From CAYNFQ01 sp964396715 (GTDB lineage: Bacteria > Patescibacteriota > Microgenomatia > Daviesbacterales > UBA10151), in the NCBI GenBank assembly GCA_964396715.1, contig CAYNFQ010000001.1:124001-188000 (forward strand): DNA of 64,000 bases, read 5' to 3'. Shown in pieces: positions 1 through 8,879 of this stretch (the stretch's first letter is position 1; every line of letters begins with the position of its first letter). Under the pieces are notes generated by a model. It was not told where the DNA came from, made no database searches, and was given only the letters and a program-made list of their open reading frames with translations. The position numbers were made by a program, and so were the translations under genes.

Positions 1-1588
1 AAAAGAAAAATTTTCTTGGAATTTTGCCCCAAAAAAATATTAAAGAGAAACCCACACCAATACCCGCCAGTTTATATGATAAAAATAAAAACCGCCAGCC
101 ATTAGTATGAAAAGGGTTTGGAACTATAATATGGAAAGCAAGAAAGGCGCCTAAAGAGGAAAAAAACATTATCAAAATCATAAGTTTTAGTCTTTTTTCT
201 TCCTCATTGTTTTCTTTTTTGGTAAATAATGTAACGTAGGAAGACATAAACAGCAGAAAACCCAGTAGCCAGATAATTCCCACTCTAAACCACCTGAATG
301 GTTGCAATGTTGCTAAATCATCATATAGATATGAAGATTGATATGCCAGTCTCCAGCTTCTAAATTTCTCAAAAGGATTTTCCCTATCCCCAGGCAAAAT
401 TAATGTTCCGGAACCCATTTTGTAGCGGTCTAATAGAACCTCTGTGACAGTGCCGCCTTGAATTGCTATTGTAGCAATTGATAAAAGTACGAAAATGGTT
501 AAGGGGAGCAATCTTCTAAATGTAAATATTGCTATAAAAAAGACCGCTGGCATTGCGGGGATTAATACTGATTCATCGGTTAATGCGATTGTTGCAAGAA
601 AGATAACTAAGGTACCTATTGAGATAAGATATTTTTTATTTTCTGATGGAGATAAAAGAACCGGAAGTAAGCCAATAAAAAAAGACATGGCAGTGACTCT
701 TTGCAGGAAAAGAATGACTGCATCTATTGAAATATAGTCAAGATAGCCAAGGTAAGGAAATTGCGGAGGATTTGGCATTTCCAAAGCAGGCAGTGATGTT
801 AACCAGTTAACCAAACTGCCATTTATATCAGGTAAAGCTATTTTGGCAGGCCAGGCAAGCATGAAACTGCCTACGGAGATAATACCTGCAAAAGGAGGAA
901 TAGATAAAATAAGGAAGGACCGGAAACTTTTTGTTTTTTTAAAATCTAAAAGCCAAGTTAGGATTTGACTGCAAGAAAACAAAGCAAGAAACGCTATGAA
1001 TGCTTGAATAAAATAATAATTAGCGCCTGTTAAAATCTTAAAAGACCCCAAAAGTTGTGAGGCACCCAAATGAAGAAAGGCAATATAGTTTGGCTGCCAT
1101 GGGGCGTGTAGCGGTAAACCCTCTCTAGTAAAGAGGGCTGCAAAGGATTGATATTCAGTATCATGTCCTCCGTTAAAAGGTGAGGTATTTGTGATAATAA
1201 AGAGCAGGACTCCCCAGAAAACAGCTGAAATTATCCAAAATAGCCTTAATGTTTTAGTTGGAAACTCCAGCGGTTGCACCTTTTGTTTTATATGAATAAT
1301 TAAAGCTAGGATTATTTCTACTGCTAAACTTATATAAAAAAGGGGTGATCCTTTTATAAAATAGGCAAAGGCATTAGTCAAAAAAAGATATAGTGAGAGG
1401 CCAAAAATAAGCGCGGTAGGTGCAAGTATTTGTAAACGGTTATCTTTAGTTGCTCTTCTGATAATGGCCATTCCGCTTAAGAAAATAATTAATGTAAAAA
1501 TTAAAGTTTTAAGGTATATAAAAAGCATACCCTGATACATTATCAAAAAGGTTATGCTTAGTAAAGCTATTGTTGTAAGCAATTTCAC
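1..1588 (-). CDS. GT-C-like polytopic membrane protein (C-terminus beyond the window)
   Basis: An open frame on the minus strand runs from the window edge without a stop; at least 529 residues are visible. It is very hydrophobic, with many predicted membrane helices. The first large loop, roughly 150 residues in, has an acidic motif (GGHDTEYQSF), the kind of site where GT-C glycosyltransferases bind a polyprenyl-phosphate sugar. I chose GTG 1588 because a TATAAC box ends 7 nt upstream; ATG 1540 is the alternative. It diverges from a DPM1-like GT2 across a 22-nt gap, so the GT2 may supply its lipid-linked donor. The exact family is not recognised, and the transferase role is inferred. Confidence 0.75.
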   Translation of the reverse strand, partial: MKLLTTIALLSITFLIMYQGMLFIYLKTLIFTLIIFLSGMAIIRRATKDNRLQILAPTALIFGLSLYLFLTNAFAYFIKGSPLFYISLAVEIILALIIHIKQKVQPLEFPTKTLRLFWIISAVFWGVLLFIITNTSPFNGGHDTEYQSFAALFTREGLPLHAPWQPNYIAFLHLGASQLLGSFKILTGANYYFIQAFIAFLALFSCSQILTWLLDFKKTKSFRSFLILSIPPFAGIISVGSFMLAWPAKIALPDINGSLVNWLTSLPALEMPNPPQFPYLGYLDYISIDAVILFLQRVTAMSFFIGLLPVLLSPSENKKYLISIGTLVIFLATIALTDESVLIPAMPAVFFIAIFTFRRLLPLTIFVLLSIATIAIQGGTVTEVLLDRYKMGSGTLILPGDRENPFEKFRSWRLAYQSSYLYDDLATLQPFRWFRVGIIWLLGFLLFMSSYVTLFTKKENNEEEKRLKLMILIMFFSSLGAFLAFHIIVPNPFHTNGWRFLFLSYKLAGIGVGFSLIFFWGKIPRKFFF

Positions 1589-1595
1589 AACTTCA

Positions 1596-1603
1596 GTTAT
1601 AAT
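1596..1603. promoter_or_regulatory. overlapping divergent -10 boxes in a 22-nt intergenic region
   Basis: TATAAT at 1598-1603 lies 7 nt before ATG 1611 on the plus strand. TATAAC at 1601-1596 on the minus strand lies 7 nt before GTG 1588. Both transcripts would start at or next to the start codon, so both would be leaderless. No convincing -35 box was found on either side. Confidence 0.5.
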
Positions 1604-1610
1604 TAGTAAT

Positions 1611-2327
1611 ATGAAAAATGATTTGAAACAAATGGCTGGGGTGTCTTTAATTATTCCCGTTTTAGATGAAGAAAAAACTTTAACCGATATAATTTCCAAA
1701 TGCTCAAAAGAGACAGTAGTGAAACAGCTCGTTATTGTAAATGATGGTTCAACAGATAAGACTAAAAATATCCTGGATAGATTAAGCAGTGAGAATAAGA
1801 ATAGTAGGCCTCTTATCACGGTTACTCATCATTCAAAGAATTTAGGGAAAGGTGCAGCTATTAAAACTGGGTTAACTAGAGTTTTAGGAAAATATGTCAT
1901 GGTTCAGGATGCGGATTTGGAATATTCTCCTGATGAAATTAAATACCTGTTTAATGAGGCGAAAAAAGAAAACAGAATTGTTTTTGGCACAAGATCTCAT
2001 CATAAAAAAAAGGGTTATCTTCTTGCCCAACTTGGTAACTGGTATTTAAATGTAATGTTTAATTTATTATTTGGTTACAGTTTAACAGACAGCTATACTT
2101 GTTATAAATTGATCCCCCAGACTATTTGGAAAAAAATGAATCTTGTATCAAATGGGTTTGAAATTGATGCCGAATTAATTTCTAAACTGGGTGTAAATGG
2201 TTATAAAATTAAAGAAATTCCTATATCATATTTTCCCAGAAAATATTCAGAGGGTAAAAAAATTAAGTGGTTGGATCTTTTTAAAGCAACTGCAGTAGCA
2301 CTAAGGATTCGTTTTAGTCATTTGTAA
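1611..2327 (+). CDS. family 2 glycosyltransferase, DPM1/polyprenyl-phosphate type
   Basis: This 238-residue GT2 enzyme probably moves a sugar from a nucleotide donor to polyprenyl phosphate on the cytoplasmic face. It shows the GT-A signature NDGSTDKT (about 44-51), the metal-binding DADLEY (about 100-105) and the later TCYK and GFEIDAEL motifs of DPM1-like enzymes. There is no C-terminal membrane domain. A longer frame opens at ATG 1554, but the -10 box at 1598-1603 and the fold both point to ATG 1611. It is a clear paralogue of the GT2 at 45657, which also sits beside a GT-C gene. Its end overlaps the convergent oxidoreductase gene by 10 nt. Confidence 0.88.
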   Translation: MKNDLKQMAGVSLIIPVLDEEKTLTDIISKCSKETVVKQLVIVNDGSTDKTKNILDRLSSENKNSRPLITVTHHSKNLGKGAAIKTGLTRVLGKYVMVQDADLEYSPDEIKYLFNEAKKENRIVFGTRSHHKKKGYLLAQLGNWYLNVMFNLLFGYSLTDSYTCYKLIPQTIWKKMNLVSNGFEIDAELISKLGVNGYKIKEIPISYFPRKYSEGKKIKWLDLFKATAVALRIRFSHL

Positions 2328-3265
2328 TGTTTTAAAGCTACCGCTTGGCCATTATTTTCTACAGATTGTTCTATTGCAGAGAGCACTTTTACTACTTTAA
2401 CCCCAAAATTTATATCCGATGTAATTTTTTTGAAACCCTGAATTGCTTTTACAAACTCCGATAATTCTTCGGTTAATGCTGAATCAGGCTTATATTTTGG
2501 ATACTCTGGAGGCGTATCCATTTTATGTAATAAGATTTTTTGATCTGTAGTATTTGTAAAATCTAACTCTAATTTTTCGCTTCCCCCCTTAACTATTAGT
2601 CTTCTAACCTTGTGAGATCCAAACCAACTAATACGAATTGTTGATTTGATACCGTTGATAAAATAGATTAAAGCTTCAACGCTATCGTATAGGGTGTTTC
2701 CGGCTTTTTTTGAACCGGTTGCACTTACTTTTAATATTGGATATTTGACTAAATCAAGTAGTAAAGAAACCGGATGAGGTCCCCAGTCCCAAATAACGGA
2801 AACATCTTTTCTGACAGGGCTGCTCGTACCCTCAAAAAATATTGACTTGACTTTTTTAATCCGTTTAAACTTTTTTCTAAATACCTGATATGCAGGGTTA
2901 TATAAATATAGGTGCCCTATTAAAACCTTCGGTTTTTTCATTTGCCAGATTTTTTTAAGCTGTAAAGCCTGATCGTAACTTATTGCCAGCGGTTTTTCTA
3001 TCAATAAATTGCACCCTAAAGATAAAAGTTGATTGGCTATAGCAAAATGTGTACTTGCAGGGCTTGCAATGATAAAACCGTCTACCCCTCTTTTTTTAAG
3101 CAAATTTTTAACAGATAGTATTTGAATGTATGTATCAGGCAAAAGATCTAATGTTTTCTTACTTCGCGCGCAAATATATTTGATTTTAACATTGGCTAAA
3201 GTGGTAGCGGTATTCAGATAATTTTTACCCCATTTACCTACACCAATAAGCGCTAGAGTAATCAT
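2318..3265 (-). CDS. Gfo/Idh/MocA family NAD(P)-dependent sugar oxidoreductase
   Basis: A 315-residue dehydrogenase with an N-terminal Rossmann motif (GVGKWGKNYL, about 7-16), the family EKPLA motif with its conserved lysine near residue 91, and a GHLYLYNPAY segment leading into the C-terminal alpha/beta domain. Family members oxidise or reduce a sugar-nucleotide carbon with NAD(P). It is the last gene of the minus operon (cupin, C-methyltransferase, SDR, this gene) and overlaps the SDR stop by one base. It resembles the oxidoreductase at 8880, but it lacks the acetyltransferase and aminotransferase partners found there. The substrate cannot be read from the sequence. Confidence 0.88.
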   Translation of the reverse strand: MITLALIGVGKWGKNYLNTATTLANVKIKYICARSKKTLDLLPDTYIQILSVKNLLKKRGVDGFIIASPASTHFAIANQLLSLGCNLLIEKPLAISYDQALQLKKIWQMKKPKVLIGHLYLYNPAYQVFRKKFKRIKKVKSIFFEGTSSPVRKDVSVIWDWGPHPVSLLLDLVKYPILKVSATGSKKAGNTLYDSVEALIYFINGIKSTIRISWFGSHKVRRLIVKGGSEKLELDFTNTTDQKILLHKMDTPPEYPKYKPDSALTEELSEFVKAIQGFKKITSDINFGVKVVKVLSAIEQSVENNGQAVALKHYK

Positions 3266-4323
3266 TACAGTTGATATGTTTGTTTAAACCAATTGATAGT
3301 TTGTTTAAGGCCTGTTCTAAGATCTACTTTTGGTTGGTAATTTAAGTGATTTTTAATCTTTGTTAAATCCGGGCAGCGTCTTTGCGGTTCTCCGGCAGGA
3401 TAATTTTCGGGATAATTTTTTCTTCTGGGTTTTACTCCGCTCCCTATCATATCTGCTATTGTTTGGGCCAGTTCAAACATACCGATTTCCGGATTGTCAT
3501 TTCCAATATTATAAACCTCACCTTTTTTTCCCGAGATTAATACTTTAAAAATTGCCACAATTGCATCTGTAACATAGCAAAAAGTTCGTGTTTGAATTCC
3601 TTTGTCATGTACTGGTAAATCTCTCCCGCTTAAGCCACTATAAATAAATGTAGGTATAACTCGGTAGTCAACATGTTTCATACCAGGCCCATAAATATTA
3701 AAGGGTCTGACAATTTTAATTGGTATATCATAAAGCTGATGATAAGTAATACATAAAGTTTCGGTGAGCCTTTTGGATTCATCATAGCAGGCTCTTGGTC
3801 CTATGCTGGAAACATGTCCGGCATAAGTTTCCGGAGTTGGGACAAATTTTGGATCCGGATCACCATAAATCTCGCTTGAGGAAAAAAACAAAAAACTTGC
3901 AGGCCTTGAAACCTTTGCCAGTTCCAAAAGATTTTTTGCGCCCAATATTGCACTTTCAATTGTTTCCAATGGATATTTTTTATAATAGTATGGAGAAGCA
4001 AGCCCTGCGGCGTGGATTATATAATCCACTTTTTCATTAAGGGCAATAGGCTGTCTTATATCTGCATTGAGAAGTTTAAAATTTTTATCTTTTAAATTTA
4101 CTAAAAAATTCTCCTTTGATCCTGTTATATAATTATCAATGGAAATAACCCTACATTTATTTTTCAGCACTTTTTTGTTAAGAAGATACAAAACCGCATT
4201 AATATAACTTCCTATAAACCCCGATCCTCCTGAAATAAGTACAATCTTGCCCTCTAAGGCTTTCGCTTCCTTCTCTATGCTTTTAATGATAGTTTTTAAA
4301 TCTTTGTCGTTAATTTTTGACAT
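3265..4323 (-). CDS. NAD-dependent epimerase/dehydratase (extended SDR, UDP-glucuronate decarboxylase-like)
   Basis: A 352-residue extended SDR. The cofactor motif is GGSGFIGSY (about 32-40), and the catalytic region has SSSEIYG followed by YDESK, which supplies Tyr and Lys. The RPFNIYGPGM segment and the long N-terminal lead resemble UDP-xylose synthase/UDP-glucuronate decarboxylase and related 4,6-dehydratases. It follows the C-methyltransferase gene by 3 nt in one operon. Acting with that enzyme and the cupin, it probably forms the keto sugar they modify. The exact reaction is uncertain. Confidence 0.87.
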   Translation of the reverse strand: MSKINDKDLKTIIKSIEKEAKALEGKIVLISGGSGFIGSYINAVLYLLNKKVLKNKCRVISIDNYITGSKENFLVNLKDKNFKLLNADIRQPIALNEKVDYIIHAAGLASPYYYKKYPLETIESAILGAKNLLELAKVSRPASFLFFSSSEIYGDPDPKFVPTPETYAGHVSSIGPRACYDESKRLTETLCITYHQLYDIPIKIVRPFNIYGPGMKHVDYRVIPTFIYSGLSGRDLPVHDKGIQTRTFCYVTDAIVAIFKVLISGKKGEVYNIGNDNPEIGMFELAQTIADMIGSGVKPRRKNYPENYPAGEPQRRCPDLTKIKNHLNYQPKVDLRTGLKQTINWFKQTYQL

Positions 4324-4326
4324 TTA

Positions 4327-5580
4327 TTAAATTATTGTAGGATCTGGAACGGGTATTATAAAGCTACCCCCGCGCCTTTTATAATCTTTTAATCTTTCCA
4401 TTATTGAATCTGCAAAATTCCAGGCCAAAATTAATATGTAATCAGGGTTTGTTTCATCTATTTTGTCAGAGGGGACAACTAAAATATGGGTGCCCGGTGT
4501 ATATAAGCCTTGTTTATATTTACTGTCATCCACTATATAATCTAAAATTTTTGGTTCTATTTTAAAATAATTTAAAAGTGTATTTCCTTTGGCAGGAGCG
4601 CCGTATCCTACGATAGTTTTATTTTTTGATTTAAGCTTTTTTAAAATATGCATTAACTTCTTTTTATTTTTCTCAATTTTTTTAGCAAACCTTAAATAAA
4701 TTCCTGTTTTATTGAGCCCAAGTCTTTTTTCGTTATTAATATAATCAGCGACAGATTTTTGTATTTTGTATTTTGCTCCAAGTTTTTTAACATAAACTCT
4801 TAAAGATCCTCCGTGTGAATTTACCTTTTTGACATCAAAAATTTCCATGCCAAGCCTTTTAAAAATAGCAGATAGAGGTCGGATTGAAAGATAAGATAAA
4901 TGTTCATGATAAATTGTATCGAATAAGTTTTTTTCTATGAAATCAACTAAATATGGGAATTCAATTACAAAAACGCCATTCTCGCCTGTTAAAATTTTTA
5001 CCGATTCTATTATTTCGTCTAAGTTATGAATATGGGCAAATGCGTTGTTTGCAGTTACTACTTTTGCATGCCCGAATTTTTTAACAATATCCTTAGCAAG
5101 CTTTATGTTTAGAAAATTTGGTAAAGTTTTAATACCAGAGAGCGTTGCCTTTTTTGCTATGGCAACAGCCGGATCTACACCCAACACTTTCACCAGAGCC
5201 TTTTTAAGAGGCTTAAGCAGGATGCCGTCATTTGAGCCAATATCAATTACCATAGATTTCTTATCCAATTCAAACCTCTTAATTAAATCCCGAGCATACT
5301 CTTCAAAGTGTGCTATAAACACAGGCGAAGTAGATGAAACGTAAACGTAGTTTCTAAAAAGCAAGTCGGGGGAAACAACGTGGGTAAGTTGTAGCTGATT
5401 GCAGTCTAAACAGAAATTAACCTCAAGAGGGAAAAAATGCTCTTTTTTTCTTAAATCAGTTTTCTTTAAAAAAGCATTGGCAGGAGGGGTCGCAGACAAG
5501 GAGATCACGCTTTTTAAATTCTTGCCTTTACACATTCTGCAAAAGTTTAGTTTAAATACCAGGAGATTATTCTTTTTCAT
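4327..5580 (-). CDS. sugar C-methyltransferase with N-terminal zinc-binding domain
   Basis: A 417-residue SAM-dependent enzyme of the NovU/TylC3 type. The N-terminus carries paired cysteines (CRMCKG near 14-19 and CLDCNQLQLTHV near 57-68), matching the zinc-binding domain of this family. The SAM site follows as VIDIGSNDGILL (about 110-121). A C-terminal domain near 310-345 contains VGYGAPAKGNTLLN, typical of the methyltransferase-14 region. Relatives methylate C-3 or C-5 of NDP-4-keto-6-deoxy sugars. It overlaps the upstream cupin gene by 14 nt. A branched-chain deoxysugar is the likely product, by inference. Confidence 0.88.
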   Translation of the reverse strand: MKKNNLLVFKLNFCRMCKGKNLKSVISLSATPPANAFLKKTDLRKKEHFFPLEVNFCLDCNQLQLTHVVSPDLLFRNYVYVSSTSPVFIAHFEEYARDLIKRFELDKKSMVIDIGSNDGILLKPLKKALVKVLGVDPAVAIAKKATLSGIKTLPNFLNIKLAKDIVKKFGHAKVVTANNAFAHIHNLDEIIESVKILTGENGVFVIEFPYLVDFIEKNLFDTIYHEHLSYLSIRPLSAIFKRLGMEIFDVKKVNSHGGSLRVYVKKLGAKYKIQKSVADYINNEKRLGLNKTGIYLRFAKKIEKNKKKLMHILKKLKSKNKTIVGYGAPAKGNTLLNYFKIEPKILDYIVDDSKYKQGLYTPGTHILVVPSDKIDETNPDYILILAWNFADSIMERLKDYKRRGGSFIIPVPDPTII

Positions 5581-5971
5581 CTGAAGTAATTTTAACTCTT
5601 ACCGTATCCCCTTCATATTTACTTTGTTCTCTGGGTTCGGTTGTAACAGCCAAAAAAACACTATCCTCCAAAAACTCCATAGAATGTGCGATCATTGGTT
5701 TAGAAAGTACAAGGTCCCCCGGATTTAAAATTACCGATTCTATTTTAGAATTTGGGTCAGCCATATTTTTTTCCGAATACTTAAACTTTCCGCTTACGCA
5801 ATATACAAAATGATAGTCTTTTTTATGATAATGATTGCCTCTTTCGGTTCCTGCTTTGCTTGTTATATATAGAACAGCCATAAATTGCGTTTTACCACCG
5901 TCAATCAATCGGGTTATATAACCTCTCTCATCTTCAAACTCGGGTTTTGTATGGGTAACTTTTATCGCCAT
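5567..5971 (-). CDS. cupin-domain sugar isomerase/epimerase-like protein
   Basis: A 134-residue single-domain cupin. The metal-binding pattern GTERGNHYHKKDYHFVY lies near 46-62, and a second conserved block (GDLVLSKPMIAHSMEF) follows. Relatives include RmlC-like and WxcM/FdtA-like enzymes acting on NDP-keto sugars. The open frame extends to 6016, but I prefer ATG 5971 because the family begins there and a TTGACA/TACACT promoter overlaps the extension. It heads the four-gene minus operon. Whether it epimerises, isomerises or only binds the keto sugar is not clear. Confidence 0.82.
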   Translation of the reverse strand: MAIKVTHTKPEFEDERGYITRLIDGGKTQFMAVLYITSKAGTERGNHYHKKDYHFVYCVSGKFKYSEKNMADPNSKIESVILNPGDLVLSKPMIAHSMEFLEDSVFLAVTTEPREQSKYEGDTVRVKITSDEKE

Positions 5972-5987
5972 ATTTAATTTAGGCTTA

Positions 5988-6016
5988 AGTGTATAGAGGA
6001 TTTTATTCCTTGTCAA
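5988..6016 (-). promoter_or_regulatory. promoter of the minus-strand sugar-nucleotide operon
   Basis: On the minus strand a perfect TTGACA (6016-6011) is followed after 17 nt by TACACT (5993-5988); TATACA at 5995-5990 is an alternative. The leader to ATG 5971 would be about 10 nt. Confidence 0.5.
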
Positions 6017-6028
6017 ATATTTCTTTAA

Positions 6029-6057
6029 TTGAAGATAAGCTAATTGGATATTATGAT
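6029..6057 (+). promoter_or_regulatory. promoter of the 6070 GT2 transcription unit
   Basis: TTGAAG (6029-6034), a 17-nt spacer, then TATGAT (6052-6057). Transcription would begin near 6064, which excludes the upstream in-frame starts at 5989 and 6058 and favours ATG 6070. Confidence 0.45.
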
Positions 6058-6069
6058 ATGATTTGTTTT

Positions 6070-6909
6070 ATGTTATTGGTCTCCATTATTATAACCACCA
6101 AAAACGAGCAGAAGAATATTGGCAGACTGCTTGATTCAATAAACGCCCAGAGCTATAAAAATATTGAAACTATTTTGGTTGATAATAACTCTTCTGATCA
6201 GACTAAAGATGTTGCGAAAAAACTGGGAGCTAAAGTTTACAATTTTGGTCCGGAAAGATCTGCCCAGAGAAATTTTGGCGCTAAAGTAGCCAGGGGAAAA
6301 TACTTATTATTTGTTGATGCGGATATGGAACTTTCAAAAGATGTAGTTTTACAATGTGTCAAATTAATGGAGAAAAATGAGGAAACAGTAGCTTTAGCCA
6401 TACCGGAAAATCCAATCGCCAGCACTTTTTGGGATAAAGTGAAAGCACATGAAAGATTAATCTATAACAGGGAAGGCGATCCGGTAACCGATGCCGCAAG
6501 ATTTTTTAGAAAAGAAATTTTTATGAGGGTCGGCGGATATGATGAAACAATAACCGGTCCTGAAGATTGGGATTTACCGGAAACAATAAAAGAGGCGGGT
6601 TTTAAAATAGGCAGGATTTCAGGGTATATCAATCATAGGGAGAGGGTACTTTCCCCTCTAACTCTGGCAAGGAAGAAATTCTACTACGGCTTGGGCGCTC
6701 ACAGATATTTGGAAAAGCACAAAATTCCTATAGTTGGCCCTAAAACCGTCTATTTTTTAAGGCCGATATTCTATAAAAACTGGCTTAAGCTTATCAAAAA
6801 TCCTTTTTTAACTTTGGCTATGATATTCATGATGACGGCAGAGCTTTTAGGCGGAGGATTGGGCTATTTAATTGGGCTATATAATAGTAGAAGGATTAAA
6901 AGATTATGA
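6070..6909 (+). CDS. family 2 glycosyltransferase
   Basis: About 279 residues from ATG 6070 (first residues MLLVSIIITTKNE). GT-A features are the N-terminal strand SIIITTKNE, LVDNNSSDQT near 40-49, the metal-binding VDADMELS near 81-88, and ITGPEDWDLPETIK in the acceptor region, a DxD-like site of GT2 chain-extending enzymes. The C-terminal 30 residues form a hydrophobic helix, probably a membrane anchor. The longer frame back to 5989 overlaps the divergent promoter region. Its stop overlaps the start of the next GT4 by ATGA. Confidence 0.88.
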   Translation: MLLVSIIITTKNEQKNIGRLLDSINAQSYKNIETILVDNNSSDQTKDVAKKLGAKVYNFGPERSAQRNFGAKVARGKYLLFVDADMELSKDVVLQCVKLMEKNEETVALAIPENPIASTFWDKVKAHERLIYNREGDPVTDAARFFRKEIFMRVGGYDETITGPEDWDLPETIKEAGFKIGRISGYINHRERVLSPLTLARKKFYYGLGAHRYLEKHKIPIVGPKTVYFLRPIFYKNWLKLIKNPFLTLAMIFMMTAELLGGGLGYLIGLYNSRRIKRL

Positions 6910-8030
6910 AGGTGTTACAAATTTCAACCCATTTCCTGCCAAATCTGGGGGGTATCGAGACCCATCTTGGGGATTTAACAAAGGCTTTGGTAAAAAGACA
7001 TTGGCAGGTTTTTGTATTGGCATACAGGCCGCTTACCACAAAAACCGACTGGAAAATATATGAGATGGAGGGAAATTTAAAAGTTTTAAGAATTCCCTGG
7101 ATACCGGGTTTTTTCTATAAACTTGTTCAAAGTCCTGTTTTGGAATTTTTATACCTTGTTCCGGGTCTTTTCCTTGCCACCCCAATACTGCTGCTGCTAT
7201 ACAATCCCGAAGTGATAAACGGACACGGATTGGTCGCCGGATTTGTTTCAGTTTTTTGGGGAAGGCTGTTTGGTAAAAAAGTTGTTGTTTCCACCCACAG
7301 TATTTACCATTTTCCAAAAAGAGGTTTATACAAACAATTTGTCCGTTGGATTTTCTCTAAATCAGATTTTGTTTTGGGACTTTCCAAGCAGGCTGTTTCG
7401 GAGATTAAATCATTGAATCCTGAGAATTCCAGGGTTGACAACTTTACTTATTGGGTAGATTTAAATAAGTTTAAAGTGCAAAGTGCAAAGTTCAAAGTGA
7501 AAAAACAGTTGGGGTGGGATGATAAATTTGTGATTTTGTTTGTGGGAAGACTGGTTTTAGAAAAAGGCATAAAGGAGCTTTTGCAGGCAGCAGGTATTTG
7601 GAATAAAAATATCCGGCTGGCAATTATCGGAAGCGGGCCTCTTGAAGGATACCTAAGGAGTCGATTTTCTCGCGCAAACATTCACTTTGCAGGAAAAATT
7701 GAGCAGGATAAATTGCCTGACTTTTATAACGCGGCGGATTTGTTAGTCGTACCTTCAATTCATGAAGAAGGATTTGGCAGAGTGATTTTGGAATCGCTGT
7801 CTTGCGGATTGCCGGTTGTAGGAGCAAACCGCGGCGCTATTCCCGAAGCCATGGATGAAACCGTAGGAAAACTTATTGACATTACTGTGCAAAACATTAA
7901 AAATGCCGTAGAGTATTTTTATTTGCATCAAGATGAATTAAGGAAATTAGCCAAAAACTGCCGCAACTTTGCAGAAAGGAGATATTCGGAAAAAAATGTT
8001 GAAAAAATCATCAAAGCCTACCTTGGATAA
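6906..8030 (+). CDS. family 4 glycosyltransferase (GT-B)
   Basis: A 374-residue retaining GT4. The N-terminal domain opens with VLQISTHFLPNLGGIETHL, with the glycine loop of the acceptor domain. The C-terminal donor domain has LFVGRLVLEKG and the catalytic HEEGFGRVILESLSCGLPVV motif near 285-304, with the E-x7-E pair. Residues about 188-199 (FKVQSAKFKVKK) come from a heptameric repeat array inserted in the linker between the two domains. The gene is coupled to the preceding GT2 by ATGA and overlaps the following methyltransferase. Donor and acceptor are unknown. Confidence 0.92.
   Translation: MKVLQISTHFLPNLGGIETHLGDLTKALVKRHWQVFVLAYRPLTTKTDWKIYEMEGNLKVLRIPWIPGFFYKLVQSPVLEFLYLVPGLFLATPILLLLYNPEVINGHGLVAGFVSVFWGRLFGKKVVVSTHSIYHFPKRGLYKQFVRWIFSKSDFVLGLSKQAVSEIKSLNPENSRVDNFTYWVDLNKFKVQSAKFKVKKQLGWDDKFVILFVGRLVLEKGIKELLQAAGIWNKNIRLAIIGSGPLEGYLRSRFSRANIHFAGKIEQDKLPDFYNAADLLVVPSIHEEGFGRVILESLSCGLPVVGANRGAIPEAMDETVGKLIDITVQNIKNAVEYFYLHQDELRKLAKNCRNFAERRYSEKNVEKIIKAYLG
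7467..7501 (+). repeat. heptameric tandem repeat inside a GT4 gene
   Basis: Five consecutive 7-nt units: AAGTTTA, AAGTGCA, AAGTGCA, AAGTTCA, AAGTGAA. The array is stop-free in the reading frame and adds KFKVQSAKFKVKK to the interdomain linker. The unit is a variant of the heptamer at 42228-42262. Confidence 0.9.
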
Positions 8031-8838
8031 GCTGAAGAATCTTTTGGCAAATGTTGGGGATATGGCTCTTAAAGCAAGGGCTGTAAATATTGTTTTGGGC
8101 TTGGGTCTAGAAGATCAAGACAAAATATTAGATATAGGCTGCGGAAATGGTTATTATTTATATCTTTTAAATAATTTAGAGGTTAAAGTTGCATTAACAG
8201 GTGTAGATAGTGATGATAATGCCTTGAAATCAGCACGAGAGATTGTAGATAACAAAAATATAAAACTGCTTAAAGCAGATGCTACAAAGCTACCATTTAA
8301 AGACTTAAGTTTTGATAAAGTTTTAATGTCCGAGGTGATTGAGCATATAGATGCGGAGGAAAAGGCTTTGTCTGAGATCAAAAGAGTACTTAAGCCTGGT
8401 GGGTTGCTTGTTTTGACTACCTGCAATATTGACTATCCTTTTTTTTGGGATCCAATAAATTGGATACTCCAGGGTTTGTTTAATACTCACATAAGGTCTG
8501 GTTTTTGGGCAGGAATTTGGAACCACCATATAAGATTATACAAGATGGACAGGTTAAAAAAATTAATAGTAAAAGAAGGATTTATGGTGGAGGAAATTAA
8601 ACCGTTGACATTCTGGTGTATTCCATTTAACCACTATCTTGTTAATTTTATGGCCAGGTTATTTTATTCAGATAAGCTGCCAAAGAATATTTCCCGGGGC
8701 ATAAATAAATTTGATACAGGCAGACAAATTCCTATGGTAAAGTTTATATTCTGGTTAGTCAATAAAATAGATTATTTGAATGAATTATTTCCACAAAAGA
8801 GCGGTGTGTCAATTTTTGTTAAAGCTGTTAGAAAATGA
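7996..8838 (+). CDS. class I SAM-dependent methyltransferase
   Basis: 280 residues from ATG 7996, preceded by AAGGAG at 7977-7982; an in-frame ATG at 7969 is less likely. SAM-binding motif I is ILDIGCGNGYYL (near 36-47), the acidic motif TGVDSDD follows near 62-68, and the family signature VLMSEVIEHIDAEE lies near 105-118, with LKPGGLLVLTT after it. The C-terminal 120 residues contain hydrophobic stretches. It overlaps the GT4 by 35 nt and ends the 6070 unit, so it probably methylates the same glycan or its lipid carrier. The substrate is not identifiable. Confidence 0.87.
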   Translation: MLKKSSKPTLDKLKNLLANVGDMALKARAVNIVLGLGLEDQDKILDIGCGNGYYLYLLNNLEVKVALTGVDSDDNALKSAREIVDNKNIKLLKADATKLPFKDLSFDKVLMSEVIEHIDAEEKALSEIKRVLKPGGLLVLTTCNIDYPFFWDPINWILQGLFNTHIRSGFWAGIWNHHIRLYKMDRLKKLIVKEGFMVEEIKPLTFWCIPFNHYLVNFMARLFYSDKLPKNISRGINKFDTGRQIPMVKFIFWLVNKIDYLNELFPQKSGVSIFVKAVRK

Positions 8839-8844
8839 TTTATG

Positions 8845-8873
8845 TTGACGATTAGTAAACTTTAGGCTAAACT
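8845..8873 (+). promoter_or_regulatory. promoter for the WbpB/D/E-like operon
   Basis: TTGACG (8845-8850), a 17-nt spacer, and TAAACT (8868-8873). The start codon at 8880 is only 6 nt after the -10 box, so the mRNA would be leaderless. No Shine-Dalgarno sequence precedes the gene. Confidence 0.55.
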
Positions 8874-8879
8874 CAGCTC

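Noticed and set aside
495..737. Plus-strand ORF of 80 codons at the left edge
   Set aside because: It is antisense to the open GT-C frame on the minus strand and has no family or start signal.
1554..1610. Upstream start for the first GT2
   Set aside because: The -10 box at 1598-1603 and the family alignment favour ATG 1611.
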